Part shown: positions 16,624 to 24,414 of the stretch, piece by piece
How positions within the stretch are numbered: position 1 is the stretch's first letter
Layout of the letters: each line of letters opens with the position of its first letter
Source of the DNA: Chersky-267 sp963744115
Lineage (GTDB): Bacteria; Chloroflexota; Limnocylindria; Limnocylindrales; CSP1-4
Length of the DNA: 64,000 bases
Direction of reading: 5' to 3'
Assembly (NCBI GenBank): GCA_963744115.1
Contig: CAVUSI010000002.1
Coordinates: 62,001 to 126,000, forward strand
The notes under the pieces: model-generated
The model's input: only the letters and a program-made list of their open reading frames with translations
Databases searched by the model: none
What the model was told of the DNA's origin: nothing
Position numbers and translations under genes: made by a program

Positions 16624-17688
16624 TCAGACGAGGGCGACACCGGGAGCGGAGGCGGTCTCGACCCGGCCGATCCGGGCGAAGGCGACCCCCGCCCGACCGA
16701 ACGTATCCTCCACCTCGGGGAGCAGCGCCGGCGAGACAGCTGCCAGGAGGCCGCCGCTCGTCTGCGGGTCGTGGGCGAGCGTGACGAGCTCCGGGCTCAC
16801 CCCGGGGCTCACCTCCAGCGCCGAGGCGACGAACCGCCGATTGTGGGCGGCGCCGCCGGTCTCCACGCCGGCCCGCGCGAGCTCGAGGGCTCCGGCGAGG
16901 TCCGGCAGCGCGTTCGACTCGAAGACGAACCTCGTGCCGGATCCGCGCGCCATCTCCAGTCCGTGGCCGAGCAGGCCGAAACCGGTGACGTCCGTGGCGG
17001 CCCGGACCCCGGTCGCGACCAGCGCCTCGGCGGCCGGTCGGTTGAGCGTCCGCATCTGGTCGATCGCCGCGTCGAAGTCCGCCTCGATCGTCCGGCCCTG
17101 ACGGCGCCCGCTCACGAGCAGCCCCGTCCCGAGTCGCTTCGTGAACAGCAGGACGTCGCCCGGCTCGGCGGCGCCCTTCCGCAGGAGGTGGTCGGGATGG
17201 CCCGCGCCGGTGACCGCGAGACCGTACTTCGGCTCCGGATCGCGGATCGTGTGGCCGCCGGCGAGGACACCCCCCGCCTCGCGGACCTTGGCCGACGCTC
17301 CCGCGAAGACCGCCCCGAGCGTCTCGGGCGGCAGCTCCTCCGGGAAGGCCGCGATCGACAGCGCGAACAGGACCCGGCCGCCCATCGCGAAGACGTCCGA
17401 CAGGGCGTTCGCCGCAGCGATCTCGCCGAACGTGTAGGGGTCGTCGACGATCGGCGGGAAGAAGTCGAGCGTGCCGATGATCGCCAGGTCGGGCGCCACC
17501 AGCCACGCGGCCGCATCGTCGGGCGGGTGGAGGCCCGCGATGAGCTCGGCCGGCGCCGTCTCGGCACCAAGGCCCGACAGAGCCTGCGCCAGGAGGTCCG
17601 CACCCAGCTTCGCGGCACACCCGCCGCAGCTGGTCAGGTCCGTCAGCGGGAGAGGCGGCGGGGTCGACAAGGGAGCGGTCGTCGTCAT
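16624..17688 (-). CDS. selD: Selenide, water dikinase (selenophosphate synthetase) SelD
   Basis: A 354-residue enzyme that makes selenophosphate from selenide and ATP, the selenium donor for Sec-tRNA. The glycine-rich active-site segment is LTSCGGCAAKLG with C21, C24 and K27, so this SelD uses Cys rather than Sec. Further family blocks are IIGTLDFFPPIVDDPYTFGE, LAGGHTIRDPEPKYGLAVTG and DVTGFGLLGHGLEMA. The ATG at 17688 has TATCAT 6 bases upstream, which rules out the ATG-like start further up at 17712. It is divergent from the tRNA-Sec gene, 68 bases away. Confidence 0.93.
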   Translation of the reverse strand: MTTTAPLSTPPPLPLTDLTSCGGCAAKLGADLLAQALSGLGAETAPAELIAGLHPPDDAAAWLVAPDLAIIGTLDFFPPIVDDPYTFGEIAAANALSDVFAMGGRVLFALSIAAFPEELPPETLGAVFAGASAKVREAGGVLAGGHTIRDPEPKYGLAVTGAGHPDHLLRKGAAEPGDVLLFTKRLGTGLLVSGRRQGRTIEADFDAAIDQMRTLNRPAAEALVATGVRAATDVTGFGLLGHGLEMARGSGTRFVFESNALPDLAGALELARAGVETGGAAHNRRFVASALEVSPGVSPELVTLAHDPQTSGGLLAAVSPALLPEVEDTFGRAGVAFARIGRVETASAPGVALV

Positions 17689-17694
17689 CGCCGG

Positions 17695-17700
17695 ATGATA
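17695..17700 (-). promoter_or_regulatory. Putative -10 box (TATCAT) of selD
   Basis: TATCAT on the minus strand, 6 bases before the ATG at 17688. With the tRNA-Sec box at 17741-17746 it forms a compact divergent promoter region. Confidence 0.5.
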
Positions 17701-17740
17701 CGGCGGTGTCACAGCGTCGAGCCCGCCGGCTCGCCCGCGC

Positions 17741-17746
17741 TACCAT
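17741..17746 (+). promoter_or_regulatory. Putative -10 box (TACCAT) of the tRNA-Sec gene
   Basis: TACCAT ends 10 bases before the mature 5' end of the tRNA, consistent with a short 5' leader. Confidence 0.45.
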
Positions 17747-17756
17747 CCCGGAGCGC

Positions 17757-17853
17757 GGGAGCGGAGGGGTCCCGGTGGGTCCCCCGGTCTTCAAAACCGG
17801 TGGCGCCACGCTCGACGTGACGCGGTGGGTTCGACTCCCATGCGCTCCCGCCA
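17757..17853 (+). tRNA. selC: tRNA-Sec (anticodon UCA)
   Basis: A 97-base gene with an encoded CCA. The anticodon arm is CCGGT-CTTCAAA-ACCGG with UCA. The T arm is GTGGG-TTCGACT-CCCAT. A long variable arm (CACG-CTCGA-CGTG core) and an extended D stem are as in bacterial tRNA-Sec. The acceptor GGGAGCG pairs with CGCTCCC for seven pairs; the eighth position, paired in the Escherichia coli tRNA, would be G-G here. The discriminator base is G. It lies between selD and the other sel genes. Confidence 0.93.
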
Positions 17854-17876
17854 GCCCGCGACCCGACGAGGTGCGG

Positions 17877-17882
17877 TATCTT
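17877..17882 (+). promoter_or_regulatory. Putative -10 box (TATCTT) of the META-domain lipoprotein
   Basis: TATCTT lies 61 bases before the ATG; the leader carries GGAGG at 17933-17937. Confidence 0.35.
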
Positions 17883-17943
17883 GCGGCGCGGGCGGTATCC
17901 AGGCCGGCCCGGCCGGCCTTCGCCTTCCTGTTGGAGGACCTCA

Positions 17944-18768
17944 ATGCGACGGATCATCAGCGGTCTGGCAGTCGGGGCGGCCGCCCTCTCGCTGGCGGCA
18001 TGTACCAGCACCGGCGGCAGCAGCGCTGCCCCGGCCAGCGCCCCGGCCCAGGCGAGCGCGTTCGCCGCGGGTGGGGTCGGCGGCACGATCGACGGGACCA
18101 ACTGGGTCCTCAAGGCGTACGACGTGTCCGGCACCGCGACCCCGGTCCCGGCTGATGTCAAGGTCGACGCGCACTTCAACGCCGGTCGGATCAACGGGTT
18201 CAGCGGCTGCAACGTCTACAACGGGCCGGCGGTCGTGACCGGCTCATCGATCAAGATCGGGCCGGTCGCGGGCACGCTGATGGCCTGTGTCGGCCCTGGC
18301 GCGACCGTCGAGCAGGCGTACCTCGCCAACCTGGGCAAGGTCACCTCGTTCACGGCCTATAACGACGCACTGACCCTGTACGACAGCGACGCCAAGACGC
18401 TCCTCACCTACGCGGCAGGATCGGCCAATCCACTCGAGGGCTCTTGGAACGTGACCGGCTACAACAACGGCAAGACGGCCGTCATCTCGCCGATCGCCGG
18501 GACCACCCTGACGGCCGACTTCGGCGTCGATACCGTCAGCGGTTCGAGCGGCTGCAACACGTACAGCGGCCCATACACGCTGACCGGCACCGACCTCAAG
18601 GTGGGCCCGCTGGCATCGACCCGGAAAGCCTGCGAGCAGGCGATCATGGACCAGGAGGCCCAGTTCCTGACCGCGCTCCAGACACCGACCAAGGTCGAGC
18701 CGAGCGGCGCCACGGTCACCCTCCGCGCTGCCAACGGCGAGACCCAGGTGATCCTGGCCGCCAAGTAG
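17944..18768 (+). CDS. Secreted lipoprotein with two META (HslJ-like) domains
   Basis: A 274-residue lipoprotein. The signal peptide ends in the lipobox LSLAAC, with Cys at about residue 20, followed by a Ser/Ala-rich linker. Two repeats follow, each with the META signature: a GxNW/GSW start, a central FSGCNVYNGP (first) or SSGCNTYSGPY (second), then IKIGPVAGTLMAC or LKVGPLASTRKAC. META domains occur in heat-inducible HslJ and secreted proteins of unclear biochemical role. ATG at 17944 has GGAGG 6 bases upstream. It is the only gene here between tRNA-Sec and a strong terminator. Confidence 0.85.
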   Translation: MRRIISGLAVGAAALSLAACTSTGGSSAAPASAPAQASAFAAGGVGGTIDGTNWVLKAYDVSGTATPVPADVKVDAHFNAGRINGFSGCNVYNGPAVVTGSSIKIGPVAGTLMACVGPGATVEQAYLANLGKVTSFTAYNDALTLYDSDAKTLLTYAAGSANPLEGSWNVTGYNNGKTAVISPIAGTTLTADFGVDTVSGSSGCNTYSGPYTLTGTDLKVGPLASTRKACEQAIMDQEAQFLTALQTPTKVEPSGATVTLRAANGETQVILAAK

Positions 18769-18825
18769 TCTCCCAGCCGGATCGGTCCGGCGGCTCCGCA
18801 AGGACCCGGCGGCCGCGAGAATCGA

Positions 18826-18855
18826 AACGAGCCGTGGCACCTGCCACGGCTCGTT
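18826..18855 (+). terminator. Bidirectional hairpin terminator
   Basis: AACGAGCCGTGGCA (18826-18839) and TGCCACGGCTCGTT (18842-18855) are a perfect inverted repeat, so a stem of at least 12 bp forms. It sits between the ends of two convergent genes and can serve both. Confidence 0.8.
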
Positions 18856-18894
18856 GGTCGTCTGGCGCCCGGTGGGCTCCGGACCCGGCCCGTC

Positions 18895-19275
18895 CTAGGC
18901 TTCGTTGACCATGAACGCGGCCTTGATGTGCGTCGAGTTCAGGTAGAAGAGGACGATCAGCGGGAACAGGATGATCCCGAAGCCTGACCCGAGCGATCCC
19001 GTAAGGGCGACGAGGATCCCGTCGATCAGGGCGAAGATCGAGATGATGATCCCGAACATCCAGGCCCACGGCTTGAGCGACCACAGGGCGCCCGACACGG
19101 ACAGCCAGATCAGCCCCATGATGATCGACGACCAGCCCGCCAGTGAGACGTTGCTGCCGGAATGCGCGGGTCCGAACAGCACGGCACCGAGCAGGTCGAG
19201 GCCGACCAGCAGCTGCATGAACCCCGCGACCCCTGCCAGGACCGACAGGATCGTGATCCCGAGAGGACGACTCAC
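18895..19275 (-). CDS. Four-helix integral membrane protein, function unknown
   Basis: A 126-residue protein made almost wholly of four hydrophobic segments (ITILSVLAGVAGFMQLLVGL, IIMGLIWLSVSGALWSL, AWMFGIIISIFALIDGILVA, GFGIILFPLIVLFYL). It resembles small DUF4064-like or DUF7144-like membrane proteins, but I cannot assign a family firmly. GTG at 19275 has GGAGG a few bases upstream and a TACTGT hexamer further back. It is divergent from selA. Confidence 0.7.
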   Translation of the reverse strand: MSRPLGITILSVLAGVAGFMQLLVGLDLLGAVLFGPAHSGSNVSLAGWSSIIMGLIWLSVSGALWSLKPWAWMFGIIISIFALIDGILVALTGSLGSGFGIILFPLIVLFYLNSTHIKAAFMVNEA

Positions 19276-19394
19276 TCCGACACCTCCACCGGTGCGGGCG
19301 GGCAGGGACGCCCGGCCTCGCGAACCGGCCGGGACAGTAGCATGGGGGTGAGGCCCGGCGCAATGGCACCGGGCGGCCTCCGAGGTCGTGCCAG

Positions 19395-20786
19395 ATGACC
19401 GTCGAACCGACCCGTCGAATGCGACCGCCGAGCGTGGAGCGCCTCCTGGCCGACGCGCGCGAGGAGGTGCACGGTCGCGAGCACGATGCGGTCGTCAAGG
19501 TCGCCCGGGCAGTGATCGCGGGCGAACGCGACCGTCTGGCGGCGGGGTCGCCGCCGCGAGCCGTCGGCGAGCTGGCGGCGGAGCTCGTCACCCGTCTCGA
19601 CGCGCTCCTCGTCCCGGGGCCGACCGAGGTGATCAACGGGACCGGTGTCATCGTCCATACGAACATCGGTCGAGCGCCGTGGCCCGAGGCGGCGATCGCG
19701 GCCGCCGGCCGCGCCGCCGCGTCGCCGAGCTTCCTCGAGCTGGAACGCGCCTCCGGTCGGCGGGGATCCCGCTACCGCGTGGCCGAAGAGCACCTCATCG
19801 CGCTGACCGGTTCCGAGGATGCCTTCGTCACCAACAACAACGCCGCCGCGCTCGCCCTGGCGGTCGGACTCGCGGGTCGGGGCGGCGTGATCGTCTCCCG
19901 CGGGGAGCTGGTCGAGATCGGCGGAGGCGTCCGGATCCCGGACATCGTCCGGCGGGCAGGCGCGAAGCTGATCGAGGTCGGCACGACGAACCGGACCCGG
20001 GTTGACGACTTCGCGCCGCCGCTCGCCGACGGCCGAGCCCGGCTGGTCCTCCGGGTCCATCCGTCGAACTTCCGCCAGGAGGGGTTCGTCGAGTCGCCGG
20101 ATCCGACGGCGTTGGCCGAGCTTGCCCACGCCCATGGCGCCGTGGTGATCGACGACCTCGGGAGCGGCGCCCTGCTCGCGACGGAGGCGTTCGGCCTTGC
20201 CCACGAGCCGACGCCGACGGAGCGTCTGGCGGCCGGGGCCGACCTGGTGACGTTCAGCGGGGACAAGCTGGTCGGCGGTCCCCAGGCGGGGCTGGTCGTC
20301 GGGCGCGCCGACCTGGTCGCCAGACTCCGCAAGGACCCGTTGGCGCGGGCGACCCGGCCGGACAAGGTCACGCTGGCCGCCGTCGCGGCGACGCTCGGCC
20401 TGTATCTCGGTGGACTGGCGGTCCGCGAGATCCCGGTCTGGAGGATGATCGCGGCCCGTCCCGACGACCTGCGGGCTCGTGCCGAGGCCCTGCTCGCGCG
20501 GCTCGACGACCCGACGGTGGACGCCCACCCGTTCGCGATGGCATCGACCGTGGGGGGTGGGTCCTTGCCCGGCGAGACGCTCCCGTCATGGGGACTGTCG
20601 CTCGGCGGCCGGTCGGCGGATGCGCTCCTCGCCCGGCTCCGCCGGGGCACGCCCGCCGTCGTCGGTCGGATCGAGGCGGATCGGGTCCTGATCGACCTGC
20701 GCACGGTCGACCCGCTCGACGACCCTGCCCTGACCCGGGCGATCGCGGCGGCCGTCGCCGGCCCTCGACGAACCGGGCCGTCGTGA
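19395..20786 (+). CDS. selA: L-seryl-tRNA(Sec) selenium transferase SelA
   Basis: A 463-residue PLP enzyme that converts Ser-tRNA(Sec) to Sec-tRNA(Sec) using selenophosphate. The N-terminal MRPPSVERLL and the core INGTGVIVHTNIGRAPW are typical SelA blocks, and the PLP lysine is K291 in FSGDKLVGGPQAG. Length is normal for bacterial decameric SelA. It overlaps selB by GTGA and so heads a selA-selB-mobA operon. A TAGCAT hexamer near 19337 could be its promoter with a leader of roughly 45 bases. Confidence 0.94.
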   Translation: MTVEPTRRMRPPSVERLLADAREEVHGREHDAVVKVARAVIAGERDRLAAGSPPRAVGELAAELVTRLDALLVPGPTEVINGTGVIVHTNIGRAPWPEAAIAAAGRAAASPSFLELERASGRRGSRYRVAEEHLIALTGSEDAFVTNNNAAALALAVGLAGRGGVIVSRGELVEIGGGVRIPDIVRRAGAKLIEVGTTNRTRVDDFAPPLADGRARLVLRVHPSNFRQEGFVESPDPTALAELAHAHGAVVIDDLGSGALLATEAFGLAHEPTPTERLAAGADLVTFSGDKLVGGPQAGLVVGRADLVARLRKDPLARATRPDKVTLAAVAATLGLYLGGLAVREIPVWRMIAARPDDLRARAEALLARLDDPTVDAHPFAMASTVGGGSLPGETLPSWGLSLGGRSADALLARLRRGTPAVVGRIEADRVLIDLRTVDPLDDPALTRAIAAAVAGPRRTGPS

Positions 20787-22702
20787 CGGTCGTCGTCGGG
20801 ACCGCCGGCCACATCGACCACGGCAAGACGACGCTCCTCCGCGCGCTCACCGGGATCGACGCGGACCGGCTGCCGGAGGAACGACGCCGGGGGATGACGA
20901 TCGACGTCGGCTACGCCCACCTCGAGCTGCCCGACGGGTCGGCGCTCGACTTCGTGGACGTACCCGGCCACGATCGGCTGGTCGGGAACATGCTCGTGGG
21001 GGCTGGGGAGATCGATGCGGCCCTGCTGATCGTCGCCGCGGACGACGGGCCGCGAGCGCAGACGTATGAGCACGCCGAGCTCCTCGACGCACTCGGGATC
21101 CGGTACGGGATCGCGGTCGTCACCAAGGCCGATGTCGCCGGGCCCGATCGGACCGCCGAGGTCGTCGCCGCGGTCAGGTCCGTCCTCGCCCCGACGTCCC
21201 TGGACCGGTCGCCCGTGCTCGCGGTGTCGTCGACGTCGGGTCAGGGGATCGACGATGTCCGTGGCGCGCTCACGGACCTGCGCGACCGGGTGATCCGCGA
21301 CGGCACCCGGCGAGGTTCCGATGACACCGTCCGCCTCGCGATCGATCGGGTCTTCTCGATCAGGGGCCGCGGTCTGGTGGTCACCGGCTCGTTCCGGGGC
21401 GACCGCCTCGACCGGGGCGCCACCCTTCGACTCGAACCCGGCGCCCGAACCGTCCGAGCCCGGGAGTTGCAGGTCCACGGGCATCCCGTCGAGTCGGCGA
21501 CGGACGGGGGCCGGGTCGCGCTCAACGTGACCGGCAGCGATCCGGCCGCGGTCGAACGCGGCGCCGTCCTGACGACGGATCCCGCGGTCATCGGCACGGA
21601 CCGCCTCCTGGTGCTGATTCGTCCGCCCGTCCGCTGGGACCATCGGAGCGGTGCCCGCCCCCTCGTCCGCGGCGGGACGTTCCGGCTCCACCTCGGGACC
21701 GAAGCCGTCGACGCGAGGTTCCGTCACGGGATCCGTCACGGGACCGACCTCGTCGACGGCCGTCGGGTCGCGACGCTCAGGCTGGACCGACCGATCGCCG
21801 CGGCGCCCGGTGACCCGTTCGTGCTCCGCCTGCCGTCGCCGGTCGCCACGGTCGCCGCGGGGATCGTCCTCGACGCGTCCCCGCCGCGTGGCGCGTCGCT
21901 GCGCCGGGTCGAGCCCGCGACGCTCGCCGAGGTGGTCGGCGCCAGGGCGTCGGGCGATCCGGCCGCGATCCTCGGCGCGCGCGTCGCCCTTCACGGGATC
22001 GTCGCCTCCTCGGGCACGCGCCCGCCGCTGGGAGCGCAGGCCATGGGCCCGTGGCTCGTCGCGCAGCCGGTCGTCGAGCGCCTCGAGGTCGAGGCGCTCG
22101 AGGCGGTCGACGCCCACCACCAGCGTGAGCCGCTCTCGCCCGGCATGCCGTCGGCCGAGCTGCGGCGACGACTCGGTCGGTCGGTCCGCCGGGCTCTGAC
22201 CGTCGACGCGTCGGCCGCCGACGTCGTCGCCGGCGGGACCATCGATGGTCTGATCGCCACCGGGAGGCTGGTCCGTGCCGGCGACGTCGTCCGCGACCCT
22301 CGTCGCTCGGATGGGGCACTCCCGATCGAGGTCACCTCGGCGATGGCCCGCCTGGAGGATCTCCTCGACGTTCCGGCACCCCCATCGCTGCGCGCGGCGA
22401 TCCTGCGCGCCGGGTGCCCGCCAGAAGGCGTGCGTGCGCTCCAGTCGAGCGGTCGGATCGTTCGTCTCGATGACGACCTCGCCTGGGCGTCGCCGACGTA
22501 TCAGCGTCTCGAGGCCGTCGCCGTGGACCTGGCGGACCCGGGCCCCTTGACCCCGGCCGCGTTGCGCGACGCGACCGGGACGAGCCGCAAGTACGTGATG
22601 GCCTTGCTCGAGGATCTCGATCGCCGAGGGATCCTGCGACGGACCGCCGACGGACACGTCCGTGGCCCGCGCGCCGCCGCGACCCTGCCGGCCGCGGACT
22701 GA
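20783..22702 (+). CDS. selB: Selenocysteine-specific translation elongation factor SelB
   Basis: A 639-residue GTPase that brings Sec-tRNA to the ribosome at UGA codons with a SECIS hairpin. The EF-Tu-like domain starts at once: P-loop GTAGHIDHGKTT, DVPGH and TKAD. Two beta-barrel domains and an insert follow, then a C-terminal winged-helix part that binds the SECIS RNA (for example TPAALRDATGTSRKYVMALL near residue 600). The GTG start overlaps the selA stop. Only one Sec protein is visible in the window, the nearby FdhA. Confidence 0.93.
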   Translation: MTVVVGTAGHIDHGKTTLLRALTGIDADRLPEERRRGMTIDVGYAHLELPDGSALDFVDVPGHDRLVGNMLVGAGEIDAALLIVAADDGPRAQTYEHAELLDALGIRYGIAVVTKADVAGPDRTAEVVAAVRSVLAPTSLDRSPVLAVSSTSGQGIDDVRGALTDLRDRVIRDGTRRGSDDTVRLAIDRVFSIRGRGLVVTGSFRGDRLDRGATLRLEPGARTVRARELQVHGHPVESATDGGRVALNVTGSDPAAVERGAVLTTDPAVIGTDRLLVLIRPPVRWDHRSGARPLVRGGTFRLHLGTEAVDARFRHGIRHGTDLVDGRRVATLRLDRPIAAAPGDPFVLRLPSPVATVAAGIVLDASPPRGASLRRVEPATLAEVVGARASGDPAAILGARVALHGIVASSGTRPPLGAQAMGPWLVAQPVVERLEVEALEAVDAHHQREPLSPGMPSAELRRRLGRSVRRALTVDASAADVVAGGTIDGLIATGRLVRAGDVVRDPRRSDGALPIEVTSAMARLEDLLDVPAPPSLRAAILRAGCPPEGVRALQSSGRIVRLDDDLAWASPTYQRLEAVAVDLADPGPLTPAALRDATGTSRKYVMALLEDLDRRGILRRTADGHVRGPRAAATLPAAD

Positions 22703-22703
22703 C

Positions 22704-23375
22704 GTGGCGGTCGATCGCGTCCAGGACGGGCCCGCTCCGCCGTTCGGGATCGTCCTGGCCGGCGGGCGGTCGAGCCGGTTCGGTCGGGACAAGCTCGCCG
22801 AGCTCATCGATGGGGAGCCTCTCCTGTGGCGACCGATCCGCGCCCTCGCCGACGCCGGGTGCGCCGAGATCGCGGTCGTGGTCTCGCCGGCCGGGGTCGC
22901 ACCCGCCCTGCCGGGCGACGTCGGCTCGCGGATCCGCCTTGTCCGCGATGCCGAGGCCTTCGGTGGACCGCTGTCGGGCGTGCGGACCGGCCTCTCGGTC
23001 TTGATCGTGGCCGGCGGCGATGCGACGGTGCTCGTCGTGGGTGGAGACCAGCCGTCGCTCGGGCCCGCGGTGCTCCGCGATCTCGCCACGCGGGTCGGGC
23101 CTGACCGCCGGGCTGTCGCGTTGGCGGACCGGACCGGGCGGGTACGTCCGCTGCCGATGGCGGTGGCCGCGCGTTCCGCCCTGTCGGCCGCGACGGCGCT
23201 GCTGGGTGACGGCGAGCGTCGGTTGCGCGCCTTGGCGACGACGTTGGCCGCCGGCGTCGTGCCGTTCGAGACATGGGTCCGGCTCGACCCGACCGCCTCC
23301 ACGCTCGCCGATGTCGACCTCCAGGAGGACCTTCCCGACCGTGGTCGGGCCGGGATCCCACCGCCGCCGCATTGA
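22704..23375 (+). CDS. mobA: Molybdenum cofactor guanylyltransferase MobA
   Basis: A 223-residue nucleotidyltransferase that joins GMP to molybdopterin to give the guanine-dinucleotide cofactor used by formate dehydrogenase. The N-terminal motif is GIVLAGGRSSRFGRDK, then a central VVGGDQPSL block that binds the metal. GTG at 22704 is 1 base after the selB stop. Its place after selA-selB ties the cofactor and selenium pathways to FdhA. Its TGA stop is part of the operator of the next operon. The MobA assignment over another sugar or cytidyl transferase rests partly on context. Confidence 0.8.
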   Translation: MAVDRVQDGPAPPFGIVLAGGRSSRFGRDKLAELIDGEPLLWRPIRALADAGCAEIAVVVSPAGVAPALPGDVGSRIRLVRDAEAFGGPLSGVRTGLSVLIVAGGDATVLVVGGDQPSLGPAVLRDLATRVGPDRRAVALADRTGRVRPLPMAVAARSALSAATALLGDGERRLRALATTLAAGVVPFETWVRLDPTASTLADVDLQEDLPDRGRAGIPPPPH

Positions 23376-23397
23376 CGCAACACGGTTCGTTGCGTCA
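23373..23397 (+). promoter_or_regulatory. Operator and promoter of the RES/Xre operon
   Basis: TGACGCAAC (23373-23381) and GTTGCGTCA (23389-23397) are a perfect 9-bp inverted repeat with a 7-base spacer. A -35-like TTGACG (23372-23377) and a weak -10-like CATGCT (23396-23401) overlap it, so a bound dimer would block transcription, as expected for an autoregulated toxin-antitoxin operon. Confidence 0.7.
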
Positions 23398-23426
23398 TGC
23401 TTGGCAAGAACGGAGGACGCACAACG

Positions 23427-23762
23427 ATGCCGATCCCAGCCAGAGAGCGGATCGAGTCGCTCGTGACGGATCTCGGCAGCCGGGCCGAGGTTGCCCGGGC
23501 GCTCCACGTCGACCGGTCCCAGGTCACCCGCTGGCTCGATCGAGGCCAGGATCCAGACCCCGAGAACGTCCGGAAGGTCGAGGGGGTCGAGCTCGTGCTC
23601 GCCCGCCTGCTGCGCATCTACGACCGTGATGCGGCGCTCCGCTGGCTCGACGGGTTCAACGCCCAGCTGGGCGGTCGCCGCCCGATCGACCTGCTCGCCC
23701 GGGGACGCCTGACCGAGGTCCTCGACGCGGTCGACGGAGACGAGATCGGGTCGTTCGCCTGA
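23427..23762 (+). CDS. Xre/MbcA/ParS-type antitoxin of a RES toxin pair
   Basis: A 111-residue antitoxin. An N-terminal helix-turn-helix (SRAEVARALHVDRSQVTRWL) should bind the inverted repeat upstream; the C-terminal toxin-binding domain (old DUF2384) reads AALRWLDGFNAQLGGRRPID and LARGRLTEVLDAV. ATG at 23427 is chosen because GGAGG at 23412-23416 precedes it by 10 bases; an ATG at 23397 lies inside the operator. Its stop is followed after 1 base by the toxin start. Confidence 0.87.
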   Translation: MPIPARERIESLVTDLGSRAEVARALHVDRSQVTRWLDRGQDPDPENVRKVEGVELVLARLLRIYDRDAALRWLDGFNAQLGGRRPIDLLARGRLTEVLDAVDGDEIGSFA

Positions 23763-23763
23763 C

Positions 23764-24348
23764 GTGCTCTTCCGGGTCTTCGGCTGGCTGCCGGACGCGA
23801 CGCCGGAGCCGCTCCGCGTCCCGCGAGATCGACAGGGAGCCGGGCGACACGACGACCCTGATCGCTACACCGCCTGGTACCTCGCACGCGAACCGGCCTC
23901 CGCCGTCGCCGAGGCGATCCAGGCCTTCCGTGGCCAGGAGCTGATCGCGTCGGCCTTCGTGCGACCCGACGGCGCGCGACGGTCCCTGGCGACGCTTGAC
24001 GACGCCGGGCTCCCGCCGCTCCTCGACCTCGACGATCCCGCGGTCCTCCTGGAGCGGGGTCTTCGTCCATCCGGTGTCGCCACAGGGATCCGACGGACCA
24101 CGCAGCGACTCGCGGCCACCGCGTTCGACGATGGGGCCGTCGGCTTGTCATGGTGGTCTGCGCTCGAGGCCTCGTGGACGAACGTGACGGTGTTCGCCGA
24201 ACGGCTCGGCGGCCCGCTCCCGGTCCTCGACGCGGTCCCCTTGACGCTCGATCACCCCGCCGTGGTGGAGGCGGCCGAGCGGCTCGGCGTCCGGCTCGGG
24301 TCGCCGGGCGGTCGAGGTCGGCGGCCTCGACTCACCGTCGTCCGCTGA
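23764..24348 (+). CDS. RES-domain toxin (NAD+-degrading family)
   Basis: A 194-residue toxin of the RES family, whose studied members are phosphorylases or glycohydrolases that deplete NAD+. Family features are the N-terminal LFRVF, R28 in GAGRHDD, YTAWYLAREP, E50 in SAVAEAI and a serine in GLSWWSAL (about S132), giving the Arg-Glu-Ser set that names the domain. The GTG start follows the antitoxin stop by 1 base. Toxin and antitoxin order (antitoxin first) is the usual one for this class. Confidence 0.87.
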   Translation: MLFRVFGWLPDATPEPLRVPRDRQGAGRHDDPDRYTAWYLAREPASAVAEAIQAFRGQELIASAFVRPDGARRSLATLDDAGLPPLLDLDDPAVLLERGLRPSGVATGIRRTTQRLAATAFDDGAVGLSWWSALEASWTNVTVFAERLGGPLPVLDAVPLTLDHPAVVEAAERLGVRLGSPGGRGRRPRLTVVR

Positions 24349-24414
24349 CGCGCGGCCGATCCGTCGACGGCCCATCCACGGCCGGGCGCGGCCGAAGCGC
24401 GGCCGGTCCGCCGG

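Noticed and set aside
19772..23617. Very long minus-strand open frame opposite selA, selB and mobA
   Set aside because: High-GC sequence gives long antisense frames. The composition is Arg/Gly/Asp-rich with no motif, while the plus strand encodes clear SelA, SelB and MobA.
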